Positions 53,504 through 62,970 of a stretch of 64,000 bases of DNA are shown here, piece by piece. Under the pieces are notes generated by a model. It was not told where the DNA came from and did no database searches. It saw only the letters and a list, made by a program, of their open reading frames with translations. Made by a program: the position numbers and the translations under genes. This DNA is from Companilactobacillus mishanensis (lineage in GTDB: Bacteria; Bacillota; Bacilli; Lactobacillales; Lactobacillaceae): assembly GCF_003946505.1 (NCBI RefSeq), contig NZ_RHON01000007.1, positions 1-64,000 of the forward strand. The letters are read 5' to 3'. The number at the start of each line of letters is the position of its first letter. Within the stretch, counting starts at the first letter, position 1.

Positions 53504-54298
53504 TTAATTTTCATTGTTAGTATCTACCCAACGATAATTCAAGTAGATACTGATTACTGCTTCTACAGCTGCAATTACAAGGAAGATCAAAGTATTGATC
53601 CAAATACCGAGATAATTAGCATTATAACCAGGTCCGGTAAAGAATTGCATTGAGTTTGAAAATTGATCTGTGAAGAATCCCACGACTCTAAATACCAATC
53701 CAATAACCAATACATACAAAATGAATGTTAACAAGTTTTTACCAGTACGTGGCAAGAAATTACTTGCCGCTTTAGAAAGTAAGTGAATCAAATTAATGGT
53801 TGTCCAAGTCAATATAGCTATAGCCAATAATACGAAGATCATTGCAGCAAATCCTTTAAATATATCTGCAGTGTTGATCTTACTGAAATTAACTTCAGTG
53901 CTCATATTACTTAACAAATGATTCAATTCATTCCAATTTGTAAAAATAGCAATCGCAAACAAAATTCCTTGAACTAATCCTACATAAACAAAGTTAACGA
54001 ATGATGAAAGCAAGTTAGTGAGATAGAATTTTGTGTCACTAACTGGTATCAATCTATAAGTGCTGCTGGTATATTTTTTCTCAGATAAAACTGTCAGTCT
54101 GATAAATTCGAAGGACATAAAGATAAATGCTGCACCAGCTAAAATTCCTGTAGAAAGTTGCAAATCAATCGATGCTCCATGGAAGACACTAAGTCCTAAA
54201 ATAACAATCACGTACAATAATTCGATCAATATAATGAAATTTGAATTCCTAAACTTTTCGCCAGATAATGCTTTGAATAAACTTCCAAAACTAGTCAT
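53504..54298 (-). CDS. ABC transporter permease of YtrA-type operon
   Basis: A 264-residue membrane protein with six hydrophobic segments, third gene of a GntR-ATPase-permease operon. In Bacillus the equivalent YtrABCDEF system responds to cell-wall antibiotics. The ATG overlaps the ATPase stop (ATGACTAG) and follows AGGGGGC. Substrate unknown. Confidence 0.82.
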   Translation of the reverse strand: MTSFGSLFKALSGEKFRNSNFIILIELLYVIVILGLSVFHGASIDLQLSTGILAGAAFIFMSFEFIRLTVLSEKKYTSSTYRLIPVSDTKFYLTNLLSSFVNFVYVGLVQGILFAIAIFTNWNELNHLLSNMSTEVNFSKINTADIFKGFAAMIFVLLAIAILTWTTINLIHLLSKAASNFLPRTGKNLLTFILYVLVIGLVFRVVGFFTDQFSNSMQFFTGPGYNANYLGIWINTLIFLVIAAVEAVISIYLNYRWVDTNNEN

Positions 54299-55004
54299 TG
54301 TTATTGCCCCCTTCGTCATACAAACTTTCGTAAAAGTTTTCAACACTCATACCTTTATTCTCTCGAATTTCGTCGGTCTGCTTTTGACATGCAATCGTTT
54401 CATTCTTGATAACGATGATTTCATCCAAAATCGGTGCTATCTCTGAAACATAGTGATCACTGACCAAAATTGTCGCATGTTCAGGTTTCCATTGAATGAT
54501 ACTGTTGATAATTTTCTTACGACTCATACTATCGATGCCACTAAATGGTTCATCCAATAGATACAATTCGACTTGACGAGACAGTGTCAAAGCAATGATC
54601 AACTTTTCTTTATTACCTTTTGATAAAGCCGAAACCTTCATGGTTTTATCCAAATTAAGGAATTTCATCAAATCATCACAACGTTTATCATCAAAATCGT
54701 CATAGACGGTCCTATAGAAATCGACGATTTTACCAATTTTCATACCAGCAGGAAATCCATTCAGATGATCCGTAAAACTAACATGTGCTTTTCGATCTTT
54801 GGCTTGGAAAGTACCGCTAACTTCGATTGCGCCTGTTCCGTGTGCATTACCAGTGATCAAACGCATCAATGTAGTCTTACCAGCACCATTCTCGCCTAAT
54901 AGACCAATGATTTTGCCACTTTCAACTTTCAAATTAACGTCATTTAAAATTTTTACTAAGTTATGGCTGTAATTTAGATTTTCAATTTTCATAACATTAC
55001 TCAT
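54291..55004 (-). CDS. ABC transporter ATPase of YtrA-type operon
   Basis: A 237-residue ATPase: Walker A GENGAGKTTL (near 36-45), signature region ALSKGNKEKLIIALTLS (non-canonical, SKGN instead of SGGQ, common in this subfamily), Walker B YLLDEPFSGID, and VSDHYVSE. The start at 55004 has AGGGG 7 bases upstream. Overlaps both neighbours slightly. Confidence 0.9.
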   Translation of the reverse strand: MSNVMKIENLNYSHNLVKILNDVNLKVESGKIIGLLGENGAGKTTLMRLITGNAHGTGAIEVSGTFQAKDRKAHVSFTDHLNGFPAGMKIGKIVDFYRTVYDDFDDKRCDDLMKFLNLDKTMKVSALSKGNKEKLIIALTLSRQVELYLLDEPFSGIDSMSRKKIINSIIQWKPEHATILVSDHYVSEIAPILDEIIVIKNETIACQKQTDEIRENKGMSVENFYESLYDEGGNNND

Positions 55005-55371
55005 TTTCGACACCCCTATTCTTCATAAACTTGCGCAACTCTTCAAGAATCTCATTATCAGAAAGTTGTAAATCGTGCAATTCTTGATATGCAATGGTCA
55101 ATTGTTCTTTCACTAATTTGTCCTTTAGTTGCTTTATTTTATCAACATCAATCGTTACAAAATTACCCTTACCTCGCTGAGGTTCAATGATCTGTTCATT
55201 GATCATCTCAGTTAAAGCACGTTGAACAGTGTTGACATTGGCTGTCACATCCACCGCCAATTGTCTGACTGCTGGCAATTTTTCTCCTGGATCAAGCTCC
55301 CCAGTTACGATTTGATGATACAGGTAATTCTTAATTTGATAGTAAATTGGAATCTTGTCATCAAATTCCAT
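54997..55371 (-). CDS. GntR family regulator, YtrA subfamily
   Basis: A 124-residue regulator with an N-terminal winged helix (about 5-70: IPIYYQIKNYLYHQIVTGEL, LPAVRQLAVDVTANVNTVQR) and a short C-terminal helical part, the YtrA arrangement. It heads an ABC operon which it likely represses through the palindrome at 55386-55411. Confidence 0.92.
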   Translation of the reverse strand: MEFDDKIPIYYQIKNYLYHQIVTGELDPGEKLPAVRQLAVDVTANVNTVQRALTEMINEQIIEPQRGKGNFVTIDVDKIKQLKDKLVKEQLTIAYQELHDLQLSDNEILEELRKFMKNRGVENE

Positions 55372-55385
55372 CTCTCTCACCTACC

Positions 55386-55411
55386 TAGTGTATTAGCTTA
55401 CTAGTACACTA
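55386..55411. promoter_or_regulatory. Palindromic operator of the YtrA-type regulator
   Basis: TAGTGTATTAG/CTAGTACACTA arms (one mismatch, 4-base centre) lie just upstream of the regulator's ribosome binding site. Confidence 0.7.
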
Positions 55412-55464
55412 TAGAACTATAACTAAGTAAATGCAAGAAAATTCGATCTTCTTTGCGGAATTTG

Positions 55465-55493
55465 TTGTTATTGGTATCAGTACCGACTATACT
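55465..55493 (+). promoter_or_regulatory. Promoter of the AbrB-like antitoxin remnant
   Basis: -35 TTGTTA (55465-55470), 17-bp spacer with palindrome GGTATCAGTACC (55473-55484), -10 TATACT (55488-55493). Confidence 0.6.
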
Positions 55494-55521
55494 TTGTTCA
55501 CTATATGAGAAGGTGAAAAAT

Positions 55522-55755
55522 ATGAGTATAAAAATTCGTAAAATTGGTAATTTAAATTTTCTCACCGTTCCAGAATCAATAATGCCATTAGCTCAAGAAT
55601 ATTATGTCTTTCAAGGTGGAGACGGAGTGATTGTATAAACACCTGCTGAGGAAAATCCTTTTACTTCGGATAAATTTATCAAACAGCATGACTTTTCCCA
55701 AACAGAGGAATTTAGTGGTCCCATGGTTGGAAAAGAAATAATAAACGATCAATAG
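55522..55755 (+). pseudogene. AbrB/MazE-like antitoxin, interrupted by TAA
   Basis: The frame starts MSIKIRKIGNLNFLTVPESI, an AbrB/MazE-type domain, and meets TAA at 55636-55638 after GDGVIV. It continues in frame for 38 codons (TPAEENPFTSDKFIKQHDF, ending INDQ) to TAG at 55755. A TAT or TAC codon would restore VIVYTPxEENPF. GAAGGTG precedes the ATG. No toxin gene follows, only a terminator, so the module is dead. Confidence 0.75.
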
Positions 55756-55786
55756 ACTAATAAGAGAAGCAAATAATAACCAAAAA

Positions 55787-55820
55787 AACAGCACGCCAAC
55801 TAATTAGTTGACGTGCTGTT
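55787..55820. terminator. Bidirectional terminator
   Basis: AACAGCACGCCAACT/AGTTGACGTGCTGTT arms (one mismatch) with a seven-A run on the left, ending the matrixin gene on the minus strand. Confidence 0.88.
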
Positions 55821-55842
55821 CTGATTTCCCTATAAAACATCT

Positions 55843-56565
55843 TTATTCATAAATTGCTTCTAATGTATTGATATCATTCTCATTCAAAGCAGTCATGCCT
55901 TCATCCATCGGATACATGACAGATTGCTTATCTTGACTGTGGCCTAATCCAAGCGCATGTCCCAACTCATGAGTTGCAACGGATTGCGAAATCGAATCAT
56001 CTTGATAAGTAAGATTGATACTAGCTTTTCCATGATTATAACTACTCATGGCAGTCCGGTAGATGTGTGGTCCACCTTTTCCGAGTTCTTTAGTCTTGGT
56101 GTATTCATCCGGCTCAGTACTGTAATATATTGAAAAAGTTACTGAATTATCGCTTGATTTTCCAGTACCCGCGATCAATTTCACGATACCTGTTTGATTA
56201 TAGGTATACACAGCTTCAAGAAAAACTTGTTTAACTGATTCAGGAATTCCCTCCTCAAAATGATAATGGTATGTGTTAGGTAATGGTACTCCCTTAACGA
56301 TTGATTCTATTGGAGTTGTTGAATTAATAGATGATTGTTGCTCTTCTTTTTGCTTGCTTAATTTCTGTTGATTGTTTACCGCTGTGACATCCCCAGCAAT
56401 GGAATTAGGAAAAACTTTGGATACTTTTTCAGATATTGCCGTTTCAATTGCACCAAATTTTCCAGTGGATTGGTTGCCATTGGGCATCCATTTAGTAAAT
56501 GTTACCAGTTCAATTATTGCTAGGACAATAACCACACCTAGAAATAACCTTCTTAAATATCGCAT
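55843..56565 (-). CDS. Matrixin-type (M10) zinc metalloprotease
   Basis: A 240-residue exported or membrane-anchored protease. Residues about 5-23 form a signal anchor. The metzincin zinc site is complete: His199, Glu200, His203, His209 in HELGHALGLGH, with Met-turn SVMYPM near 215-220. Between them is a Gln/Ser-rich linker (about 65-85). The substrate is unknown; lactobacillar homologues act on surface proteins. Confidence 0.9.
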   Translation of the reverse strand: MRYLRRLFLGVVIVLAIIELVTFTKWMPNGNQSTGKFGAIETAISEKVSKVFPNSIAGDVTAVNNQQKLSKQKEEQQSSINSTTPIESIVKGVPLPNTYHYHFEEGIPESVKQVFLEAVYTYNQTGIVKLIAGTGKSSDNSVTFSIYYSTEPDEYTKTKELGKGGPHIYRTAMSSYNHGKASINLTYQDDSISQSVATHELGHALGLGHSQDKQSVMYPMDEGMTALNENDINTLEAIYE

Positions 56566-56693
56566 TCGGTTCTCACTCTCTAATTTAAATATTCAATATA
56601 TTGATTATACCCATTTTTCTTGAAAAATATAATTATTTAGCATGACTAATCTTTTCGACAAAATTGATAGAGCAAATAATAAAATCATGATAG

Positions 56694-56719
56694 AAAAAAA
56701 TTTCTCAAAAATGAGAAAT
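56694..56719 (-). terminator. Terminator of relQ
   Basis: ATTTCTCA/TGAGAAAT arms with a four-A loop and seven T on the minus strand. Confidence 0.8.
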
Positions 56720-56726
56720 CCTTTTT

Positions 56727-57410
56727 CTACAGATCATGGAAAATCTTCTGCATATTAGTCTCAATATGATTTATTTCATCAGAATAACCTTGCAACTCTG
56801 CAGAATATTTAGCCACTTTATCCTCATCAACATCAGTCTTGTAACGCAATTTGTGTTCCAAACTTCCCCACATATCCATTCCAACTGTCCTGATCTGGAT
56901 TTCCACTGGAGTGACTTGGACGCTATCTGATTGGAATACTGGTACTGAAACTACAAGGTGTAAACTACGATAGCCACTTGGCTTAGGGTTCTTAATGTAG
57001 TCTTTTCGTTTGATCAACTTAACATCGGTTTGCGCCAACAAATTCTTTTCAACTGTATAGACATCATCCAAGTAATTTGTAATGACACGCAATCCACCAA
57101 CGTCAAAAATATTACCTGGCACACTATCGATTGTCGGCTCTAAGCCTTTTCGTTCAAGTTTCCCGATTAAACTTCCGACATCTTTCATTCTGACCTCGAT
57201 ATGATGAATGGGATTATGATTGTGTCTAACTTGGTAATCTGAATCCAAGTTCTCAAGCTTAGTTCCGAATTCACCAACTGCTGCACGACAAAGTTGATAA
57301 TAACTGACAAATTTACTTATCTCTTCACCGTCACGTCTATCGTCCGTTAATTGTGACATTTGACGCTTAATATCATTCACATTAATTAAGTTTTCTCGCT
57401 CTAGAATCAT
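56727..57410 (-). CDS. relQ: Small alarmone synthetase (GTP pyrophosphokinase)
   Basis: A 227-residue (p)ppGpp synthetase without hydrolase or ACT domains. Motifs are GNIFDVGGLRVITNYLDDVY, KDYIKNPKPSGYRSLHLVV and EIQIRTVGMDMWGSLEHKLRYK. It belongs to the RelQ/YjbM type, which makes alarmone under cell-wall stress. GAGGATT precedes the ATG, and a terminator separates it from the VOC gene upstream. Confidence 0.92.
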   Translation of the reverse strand: MILERENLINVNDIKRQMSQLTDDRRDGEEISKFVSYYQLCRAAVGEFGTKLENLDSDYQVRHNHNPIHHIEVRMKDVGSLIGKLERKGLEPTIDSVPGNIFDVGGLRVITNYLDDVYTVEKNLLAQTDVKLIKRKDYIKNPKPSGYRSLHLVVSVPVFQSDSVQVTPVEIQIRTVGMDMWGSLEHKLRYKTDVDEDKVAKYSAELQGYSDEINHIETNMQKIFHDL

Positions 57411-57438
57411 TACAAATCCTCAATTCTGAATAAAATAA

Positions 57439-57466
57439 AAGGATGTATCACGACGTGATCATCCTT
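57439..57466 (-). terminator. Terminator of VOC gene
   Basis: AAGGATG/CATCCTT outer and ATCACG/CGTGAT inner arms with one bulge, followed by a T-rich tail on the minus strand. Confidence 0.75.
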
Positions 57467-57550
57467 ACTTCAATTCTCCGTTTCGATACATTCATCGTAC
57501 AACACAAAACACGGAAAAATTATGAAGATTATTTATTGTTTTATTGAACT

Positions 57551-58015
57551 TTACTTAGCTGCTTTTAATTCAGCAATGTTTATCTTCTTCATTTTCATCA
57601 TTGCTTGAATTTGATAAGGTGTCTGAGTCAACTCGCCCATATTTTCAGGAACGATTTGCCAAGACATACCAAATCTATCTTTAGCCCAACCACATTGTTC
57701 AGATTCAGCGACGTGAGAAAGTTTTTCCCAGTAATAGTCGATTTCATCTTGATCTGCGCATTCGATCGTAAATGAAATAGCTTCGTTGAAGCGGAAATAT
57801 GGTCCACCATCAAGTGCCATGAATTTTTGACCATTCAAATGGAAAACAGCAGTCAAAATCTTGCCAGCCATCTCTTCAAAATGTTCATCTAATTTTTCAT
57901 CAGGATAGTAATTAATTTCATCAATCTTTGAGTTTGGAAATACATCAATATAGTAGTTAATAGCTTCCTCACAGTTGTTATCAGCAAACCAAAGACTAGG
58001 TACGATTTTGTTCAT
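57551..58015 (-). CDS. VOC/PhnB-like protein, third copy
   Basis: A 154-residue protein of the 3-demethylubiquinone methyltransferase-like VOC group (PSLWFADNNCEEAINYYIDV; CGWAKDRFGMSWQIVPE). It is more distant from the tandem pair at 36 kb. Such proteins carry out no single known reaction. AGGAGGG precedes the ATG. Confidence 0.9.
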   Translation of the reverse strand: MNKIVPSLWFADNNCEEAINYYIDVFPNSKIDEINYYPDEKLDEHFEEMAGKILTAVFHLNGQKFMALDGGPYFRFNEAISFTIECADQDEIDYYWEKLSHVAESEQCGWAKDRFGMSWQIVPENMGELTQTPYQIQAMMKMKKINIAELKAAK

Positions 58016-58060
58016 AATGAAAGCCCTCCTGTTTTTATGAAATAATCATAACTCAAAACA

Positions 58061-58089
58061 AAAAAATAACTACACAAATTTGTGTAGTC
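58061..58089 (-). terminator. Terminator of SWIM protein gene
   Basis: A 20-bp perfect palindrome (58070-58089) with seven T on the minus strand. Confidence 0.85.
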
Positions 58090-58090
58090 A

Positions 58091-59725
58091 CTAAAATTTA
58101 TTCAATTCATCCATCATAGCCGGGCGCATCTTGTACTCCTCTCGCCACTTTTCAATCAATTTTTCAGCGGCAGCATTACCACCGGGATAATTAAGCATTT
58201 CTTTTAATACTTTCACAATCTTTCGATAATGTTGTCTCGTACCAGAATCGGTCGCCATATCAGATGCAACCTGAACATACTTTTGAAGCAGCTTGGCAGA
58301 ATACAGTGGCCTCAGTGTTGAACCATATCTTTGTACTCCATATAGCCCTCGCTCTGATAAAACCGATTCCAACAACTTATCAAGTAACTTGTCTTCTAAA
58401 TATATCTCCTGAAGGTCAGATCCTTTCGGCATATCAGCAAGAAGCTTTTCTCGTACTGATGGCCACTTCTTATCAGTAAATACTGATTTAAGCTCTCGGT
58501 ACAATTTAATATCAGGGGAACTAGTTTTGGTCAATAATTCCCAAAGCTCGTTTCGATAATCTTCATCATATCCAATTTTTTTATACAAATCTTTTAATTG
58601 AATACTGAATTGATTAACAATACCACTCAAATCACTAAACAATCTTTTACCTTCAATCAATGATCGGATTGCTTCCGAATAATCTTCATGCTCAATACAA
58701 TATGTTACATAGGACCTACGTATATCCCAATCATCACTATTTTCAAATAGAAAATCACGTATCATATCCGTAGGATAATTTAATTTCTTGAGCATATCAA
58801 CGTAATGCAATGCCATTGATTTTGCTCGATACTCATCTGTATACGAATCATGATTATCTTTTAACTCGACGAACCTTTGTTTAGTCCAAGTTAGTTTTTT
58901 CTCCAGAAATTCTTGTTCATTAAATTCTGAAAATAAAATATTATCAATTGTATCATCGAAAGGTTCCAACTTATCGATTTTCGTTTGGAACCACTTAAAC
59001 ATTTTTCGCTTTAACTTCATATCAGCTGTCAAAGAAATAATTTGTGTCCAAATATCATCACAACATTCCATTAATTCTATGATTTCACCATCAGAATCAT
59101 CAATATTGAGTTTTGAAATTTTAACAGCAATATAGTTTATCAATTTATAAGCAATTTCTAACTGACCACTGTCGACAAGCGATTGAACTGTTTCGTTAAT
59201 GAATATTTCTAAATCGTTTTCAAATCCACCAGCATTATAGTAATCAATGTAGCCATATCTATCTTTATAGGCATTAAAAATATTGTTAATATTGCTTTTC
59301 AAAGAAGCAAATTCATCCTTAGACATTTTAGAATATCGTATCTTAAATAGATTAAATAAAGTTGAATCTAGTTTAAGTGTTTCAATTACAAACTCACGAA
59401 TGTCTTTATCGGAAACTTCCTCAACAATATTTTCTACATTTTGATTATCACTTTCTGACTCAGTTGCGACTTTCTCATCATTGACAGCAAAATAGACGGC
59501 AGCCATATGCTTACAAAGTCTATTACCGCTTGCATATGAGCAATCACAACTAGCAGATATAGGTTGACCATCTTTTATCTTCATTGAAACTCTATAAATA
59601 CTTGAACCACTGACGTCCGCTTTGATTATATTTCCAGATTTTTTAATATTGCTGACCAACCCACGCTGAAAATAATCGTATCCTCGATCCAATATTGTTT
59701 CATCAAATTTATTTTCCCAGTCCAT
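58091..59725 (-). CDS. SWIM zinc-finger protein
   Basis: A 544-residue protein. The SWIM finger CxCx8CxH is at Cys60, Cys62, Cys71 and His73 (SCDCSYASGNRLCKHMAAVY). The rest is long, helical and charged, with no helicase motifs; in many bacteria such proteins lie near SNF2 helicases, which is not the case here. The start at 59725 (MDWENKF) has GGAGAG 7 bases upstream, better than the frame's earlier ATGs. Function unknown. Confidence 0.82.
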   Translation of the reverse strand: MDWENKFDETILDRGYDYFQRGLVSNIKKSGNIIKADVSGSSIYRVSMKIKDGQPISASCDCSYASGNRLCKHMAAVYFAVNDEKVATESESDNQNVENIVEEVSDKDIREFVIETLKLDSTLFNLFKIRYSKMSKDEFASLKSNINNIFNAYKDRYGYIDYYNAGGFENDLEIFINETVQSLVDSGQLEIAYKLINYIAVKISKLNIDDSDGEIIELMECCDDIWTQIISLTADMKLKRKMFKWFQTKIDKLEPFDDTIDNILFSEFNEQEFLEKKLTWTKQRFVELKDNHDSYTDEYRAKSMALHYVDMLKKLNYPTDMIRDFLFENSDDWDIRRSYVTYCIEHEDYSEAIRSLIEGKRLFSDLSGIVNQFSIQLKDLYKKIGYDEDYRNELWELLTKTSSPDIKLYRELKSVFTDKKWPSVREKLLADMPKGSDLQEIYLEDKLLDKLLESVLSERGLYGVQRYGSTLRPLYSAKLLQKYVQVASDMATDSGTRQHYRKIVKVLKEMLNYPGGNAAAEKLIEKWREEYKMRPAMMDELNKF

Positions 59726-59758
59726 ATGTTGACTCTCCATATTGTATTTCATTATTGA

Positions 59759-60088
59759 TCAATCATTCCAGAATCCATAATCTATACTCTTTTGCTTTGA
59801 TTTCCCTTCTTCTAGTCTAGAATCTTTCTCAATTTCTTCTTTTGTTTTTAAGAATTTATCATTAAGATTTTTCCACAAACTGTTAGAGGTTCCTAAAGCT
59901 AAAGAAAGTTTTTCAATTAATTGATTATCCAACTCAATTCTTCCATTAAGCAGAAGACTTATTTGCTTTTCATTGGTATTCATTCGGTCAGCCAATTCTC
60001 GTTGATTCATATTTTCCTCTTCAAGATATTCTTTAATGTAATATCCCGGATGAATCGCAAGCAAACTATCATTACTAATTTTAAGCAT
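59759..60088 (-). CDS. HigA-family addiction module antidote
   Basis: A 109-residue XRE protein of the HigA type: HPGYYIKEYLEEENMNQREL and ADRMNTNEKQISLLLNGR, followed by a short charged tail ending YGFWND. HigA normally follows a HigB toxin; here the upstream gene on the same strand is a HicA toxin. It could act as the unusual partner of HicA. Confidence 0.85.
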   Translation of the reverse strand: MLKISNDSLLAIHPGYYIKEYLEEENMNQRELADRMNTNEKQISLLLNGRIELDNQLIEKLSLALGTSNSLWKNLNDKFLKTKEEIEKDSRLEEGKSKQKSIDYGFWND

Positions 60089-60208
60089 AATTATTAAATA
60101 CCTCCTCAATATCACGGTTTTAATGCCATTATAAAAACTACTCAAATTTGAATTATTATCAATGGAAATTACTTCATGATTGATACCTTATTAAGAGCTG
60201 TTTACCCA

Positions 60209-60406
60209 TTATTTTTGTCGAATCCCGGCTTGCTTCAAAATCTTACTCTCAATACCATGTTCCAATTCTTTATCATTATGAATCGGCACTGGTACGGTAA
60301 CGTTAGTCTTAGGATTATACATTTTCAAATGTGAGCCGTTCTGTGATTTACGAACGAATCCATTTTGCTTTAACAACTTAACTAACCTATGTGGTTTCAA
60401 TGCCAT
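60209..60406 (-). CDS. hicA: HicA family mRNA interferase toxin
   Basis: A 65-residue toxin, the usual HicA size, with the dsRBD-like fold: KPHRLVKLLKQNGFVRKS, catalytic His in NGSHLKMYNP, then TVPVPIHNDKELEHGI. No HicB gene lies on either side; a HigA-type gene is 120 bases downstream. The start at 60406 gives the standard N-terminus, although the ribosome binding site is not clear. Confidence 0.88.
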   Translation of the reverse strand: MALKPHRLVKLLKQNGFVRKSQNGSHLKMYNPKTNVTVPVPIHNDKELEHGIESKILKQAGIRQK

Positions 60407-60465
60407 AATTTTTACTAGCTTCTTCCCTTTTCTACTATACATAAGTATCTCATAGATTAACTCTG

Positions 60466-60503
60466 CAACAAAAAATAACCTCCGCATATTACGGAGGTTA
60501 TTT
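60466..60503 (-). terminator. Terminator of ppsA
   Basis: AAAATAACCTCCG/CGGAGGTTATTTT arms (13 bp, 7-base loop) with a T-run on the minus strand. Confidence 0.92.
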
Positions 60504-60526
60504 TCTTTTAAAAATTCTATAATAAT

Positions 60527-62929
60527 TTATTCCCAATCGTAGTCTGTTGGATCTTCCAAACCACGACCTGTTGCTTTATCTAACATGATTCTTTGCTCAA
60601 AGTGTGCAACATTACGTTTTGTTTCTTTGACCATATCTGGGTTAACAGATACATAGTCGATACCACTTTGAATCAAGAAGTTTGTAAAGTCAGGGAACTC
60701 TGATGGTGCTTGTCCGCAAATTGAAACTGTCTTTCCATCTTTGTGTGCAGCTTTGATCAAATGACGAATTGCACGTTTAACTGCAAGGTTACGTTCGTCA
60801 AACAATCCTGAAACTGTATCATTGTTACGATCACAACCAAGAAGTAGCATTGTTAAATCGTTTGATCCAATTGAGTATCCATCAATATACTCATTAAATT
60901 TATCTGCCAAAATAATATTTGAAGGAATTTCTGCCATCATGTAAACTTTGAAGTCTGCACCTCTTTCAAGACCTTGTGCTCTCATGATTTCAGTAACTTT
61001 TTTAGCTTCATCAACTTTACGTACGAATGGAATCATTACGTTCAAGTTCTTCAATCCAAATTCATTACGTACTTTCTTAACAGCTTCCAATTCAAGCTTG
61101 AAGGCATTGATGTATTTAGGATCGTAGTAACGTGAAGCACCACGCCAACCTAGTAAATCAGCTGGTTCATGTGGCTCGTAGTCTTCACCACCTTTAAGGT
61201 TACGATATTCGCTTGACTTGAAGTCTGATAGACGTAGAACAACTGGACGAGGAGCCATTGCACGGGCAACTTTAGAAACACCGTCAGCTAACATATCAAC
61301 AACTTTTTCTGGATGTCCTTGGTCGATCAAGTATAGAGGATGTTCATGGATATATGATGTCCAGATGAACTCTTCACGCATTAAACCAATTCCGTCTGCT
61401 GGAAGTGATGAGTATTTGTCAGCTAAGTCTGGATCACCTAAGTTCATCATGACACCTGTTCCTGTTGGAGCAAATGTTTCAGCAGCAACAACTTGTCCTG
61501 CAACTGGTGCTTCAGCAGCTGGTTTCTTCAAAAGACTTTCAACCTTACCTGCATATACAACACCATTCTTAGAATCAACAGTTACTACATCACCATCTTT
61601 AAGTGCATCTGTAGCAGCAACTTGGCGGCTTTCTGTACCAACGATACATGGAATCTGCATTTCACGAGAAACGATAGCAGCGTGACAAGTCATACCACCA
61701 TTATTTGTAACGATGGCTGCAGCCTTCTTCATAGCTGGAACCCAGTCAGGAGAAGTCATCAATGTAACTAGAACTTCGCCGGCTTTAAATTGATCAATAT
61801 CTTTCGGATCATCAATAACGTGAACTGTACCACTTGCTATACCAGGGCTGGCTGGTAATCCACGAACAACGACCTTAGCATCTGATTGAGCAACCACGTT
61901 ATCATCTCCTGAGTCATTTTTATGTTCTTTATTATGTTGTGACCATACAGTTTCTGGACGAGCCTGAACGATCCATAGACGATCTGTGTTGACGTCCAAA
62001 GCATATTCCATATCCATGTAACAGCCGTAATGCTCTTCAATTTTCTTAGCATAACCGGCCAATTCGAGAATCTGGTCATCTGTTAAAACTTGTTTCTCTT
62101 GTAAGTCTGCTGGCACAGCATCTTCAACCGTTCCACCATCAGAAATACGATTTAATTGAATAGTTTGTTTAACAACAGTTTTATCAACGATCTTCATTGT
62201 TTTCTTATCGATGATAAAGTGATTTGGAGTAACTTTACCTAAAACAATATACTCTCCTAAACCACGAATTCCATCAATAGTAATCTTAGTATCATCACCA
62301 TTGGCAACATCAACTGAGAACATGATTCCTGATGCCTTTGAAAAGACCATCATTTGAACCGCAGCTGATAGAGCAACTTTTTCATAAGGGAATTGTTGCT
62401 TGTGACGGTAATATGTAGCACGATCAGTAAATAGTGAAGAATAACATTCTTGAACTCTATTAACTACGTCGTCAGCACCCTTGATGTTGAGGTATGATTC
62501 CTGTTGACCAGCAAATGATGCATCTGGTAAATCTTCAGCAGTAGCAGAAGATCTAATAGCAACAAATGGATCCTTTTGACCAACCTTTTCTGAGAGTTCA
62601 GCGTAAGATTTTTTAATGTTCTCTGCTAAATCGTCTGGCATTTTAGCGCCAACAATCAAATCACGGATCTTCTTGCACATAACTCGAAGTTCATCGGAAT
62701 CCTCGTAATCTTTCATTCCGTTAAGCAAGTCATTTACTTTATCATTTAGACCCGTTGCATCCATAAAATAACGATATGCATGGGCAGTGGTTGCAAAACC
62801 ATAAGGTACAGGGACATCCATTGACGATGTCATTTCACCTAATGATGAAGACTTCCCACCAACCAAATTCACATCTTCTCGATGTAATTCGTTAAACCAT
62901 AAAACATTTGCTTCGTCGCGACTACTCAT
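60527..62929 (-). CDS. ppsA: Phosphoenolpyruvate synthase
   Basis: Makes PEP from pyruvate and ATP (pyruvate, water dikinase), the entry to gluconeogenesis. The 800-residue protein has the ATP-grasp N-terminal domain (NLVGGKSSSLGEM; AIRSSATAEDLPDASFAGQQ), the phospho-histidine domain with His416 in GGMTCHAAIVSREM and the C-terminal PEP-binding barrel (SIGSNDLTMLLLG; SICGQAPSE). The ATG at 62929 has GGAGG nine bases upstream. Promoter with cre and a CcpN-like box suggest control by carbon supply. Confidence 0.96.
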   Translation of the reverse strand: MSSRDEANVLWFNELHREDVNLVGGKSSSLGEMTSSMDVPVPYGFATTAHAYRYFMDATGLNDKVNDLLNGMKDYEDSDELRVMCKKIRDLIVGAKMPDDLAENIKKSYAELSEKVGQKDPFVAIRSSATAEDLPDASFAGQQESYLNIKGADDVVNRVQECYSSLFTDRATYYRHKQQFPYEKVALSAAVQMMVFSKASGIMFSVDVANGDDTKITIDGIRGLGEYIVLGKVTPNHFIIDKKTMKIVDKTVVKQTIQLNRISDGGTVEDAVPADLQEKQVLTDDQILELAGYAKKIEEHYGCYMDMEYALDVNTDRLWIVQARPETVWSQHNKEHKNDSGDDNVVAQSDAKVVVRGLPASPGIASGTVHVIDDPKDIDQFKAGEVLVTLMTSPDWVPAMKKAAAIVTNNGGMTCHAAIVSREMQIPCIVGTESRQVAATDALKDGDVVTVDSKNGVVYAGKVESLLKKPAAEAPVAGQVVAAETFAPTGTGVMMNLGDPDLADKYSSLPADGIGLMREEFIWTSYIHEHPLYLIDQGHPEKVVDMLADGVSKVARAMAPRPVVLRLSDFKSSEYRNLKGGEDYEPHEPADLLGWRGASRYYDPKYINAFKLELEAVKKVRNEFGLKNLNVMIPFVRKVDEAKKVTEIMRAQGLERGADFKVYMMAEIPSNIILADKFNEYIDGYSIGSNDLTMLLLGCDRNNDTVSGLFDERNLAVKRAIRHLIKAAHKDGKTVSICGQAPSEFPDFTNFLIQSGIDYVSVNPDMVKETKRNVAHFEQRIMLDKATGRGLEDPTDYDWE

Positions 62930-62970
62930 GATGCTACCTCCTGAAATGTTAAATAAAATAAACAGATTTG

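Noticed and set aside
60088-60208. HicB antitoxin gene
   Set aside because: The interval after hicA has no open frame of suitable size; the next gene is HigA-like.
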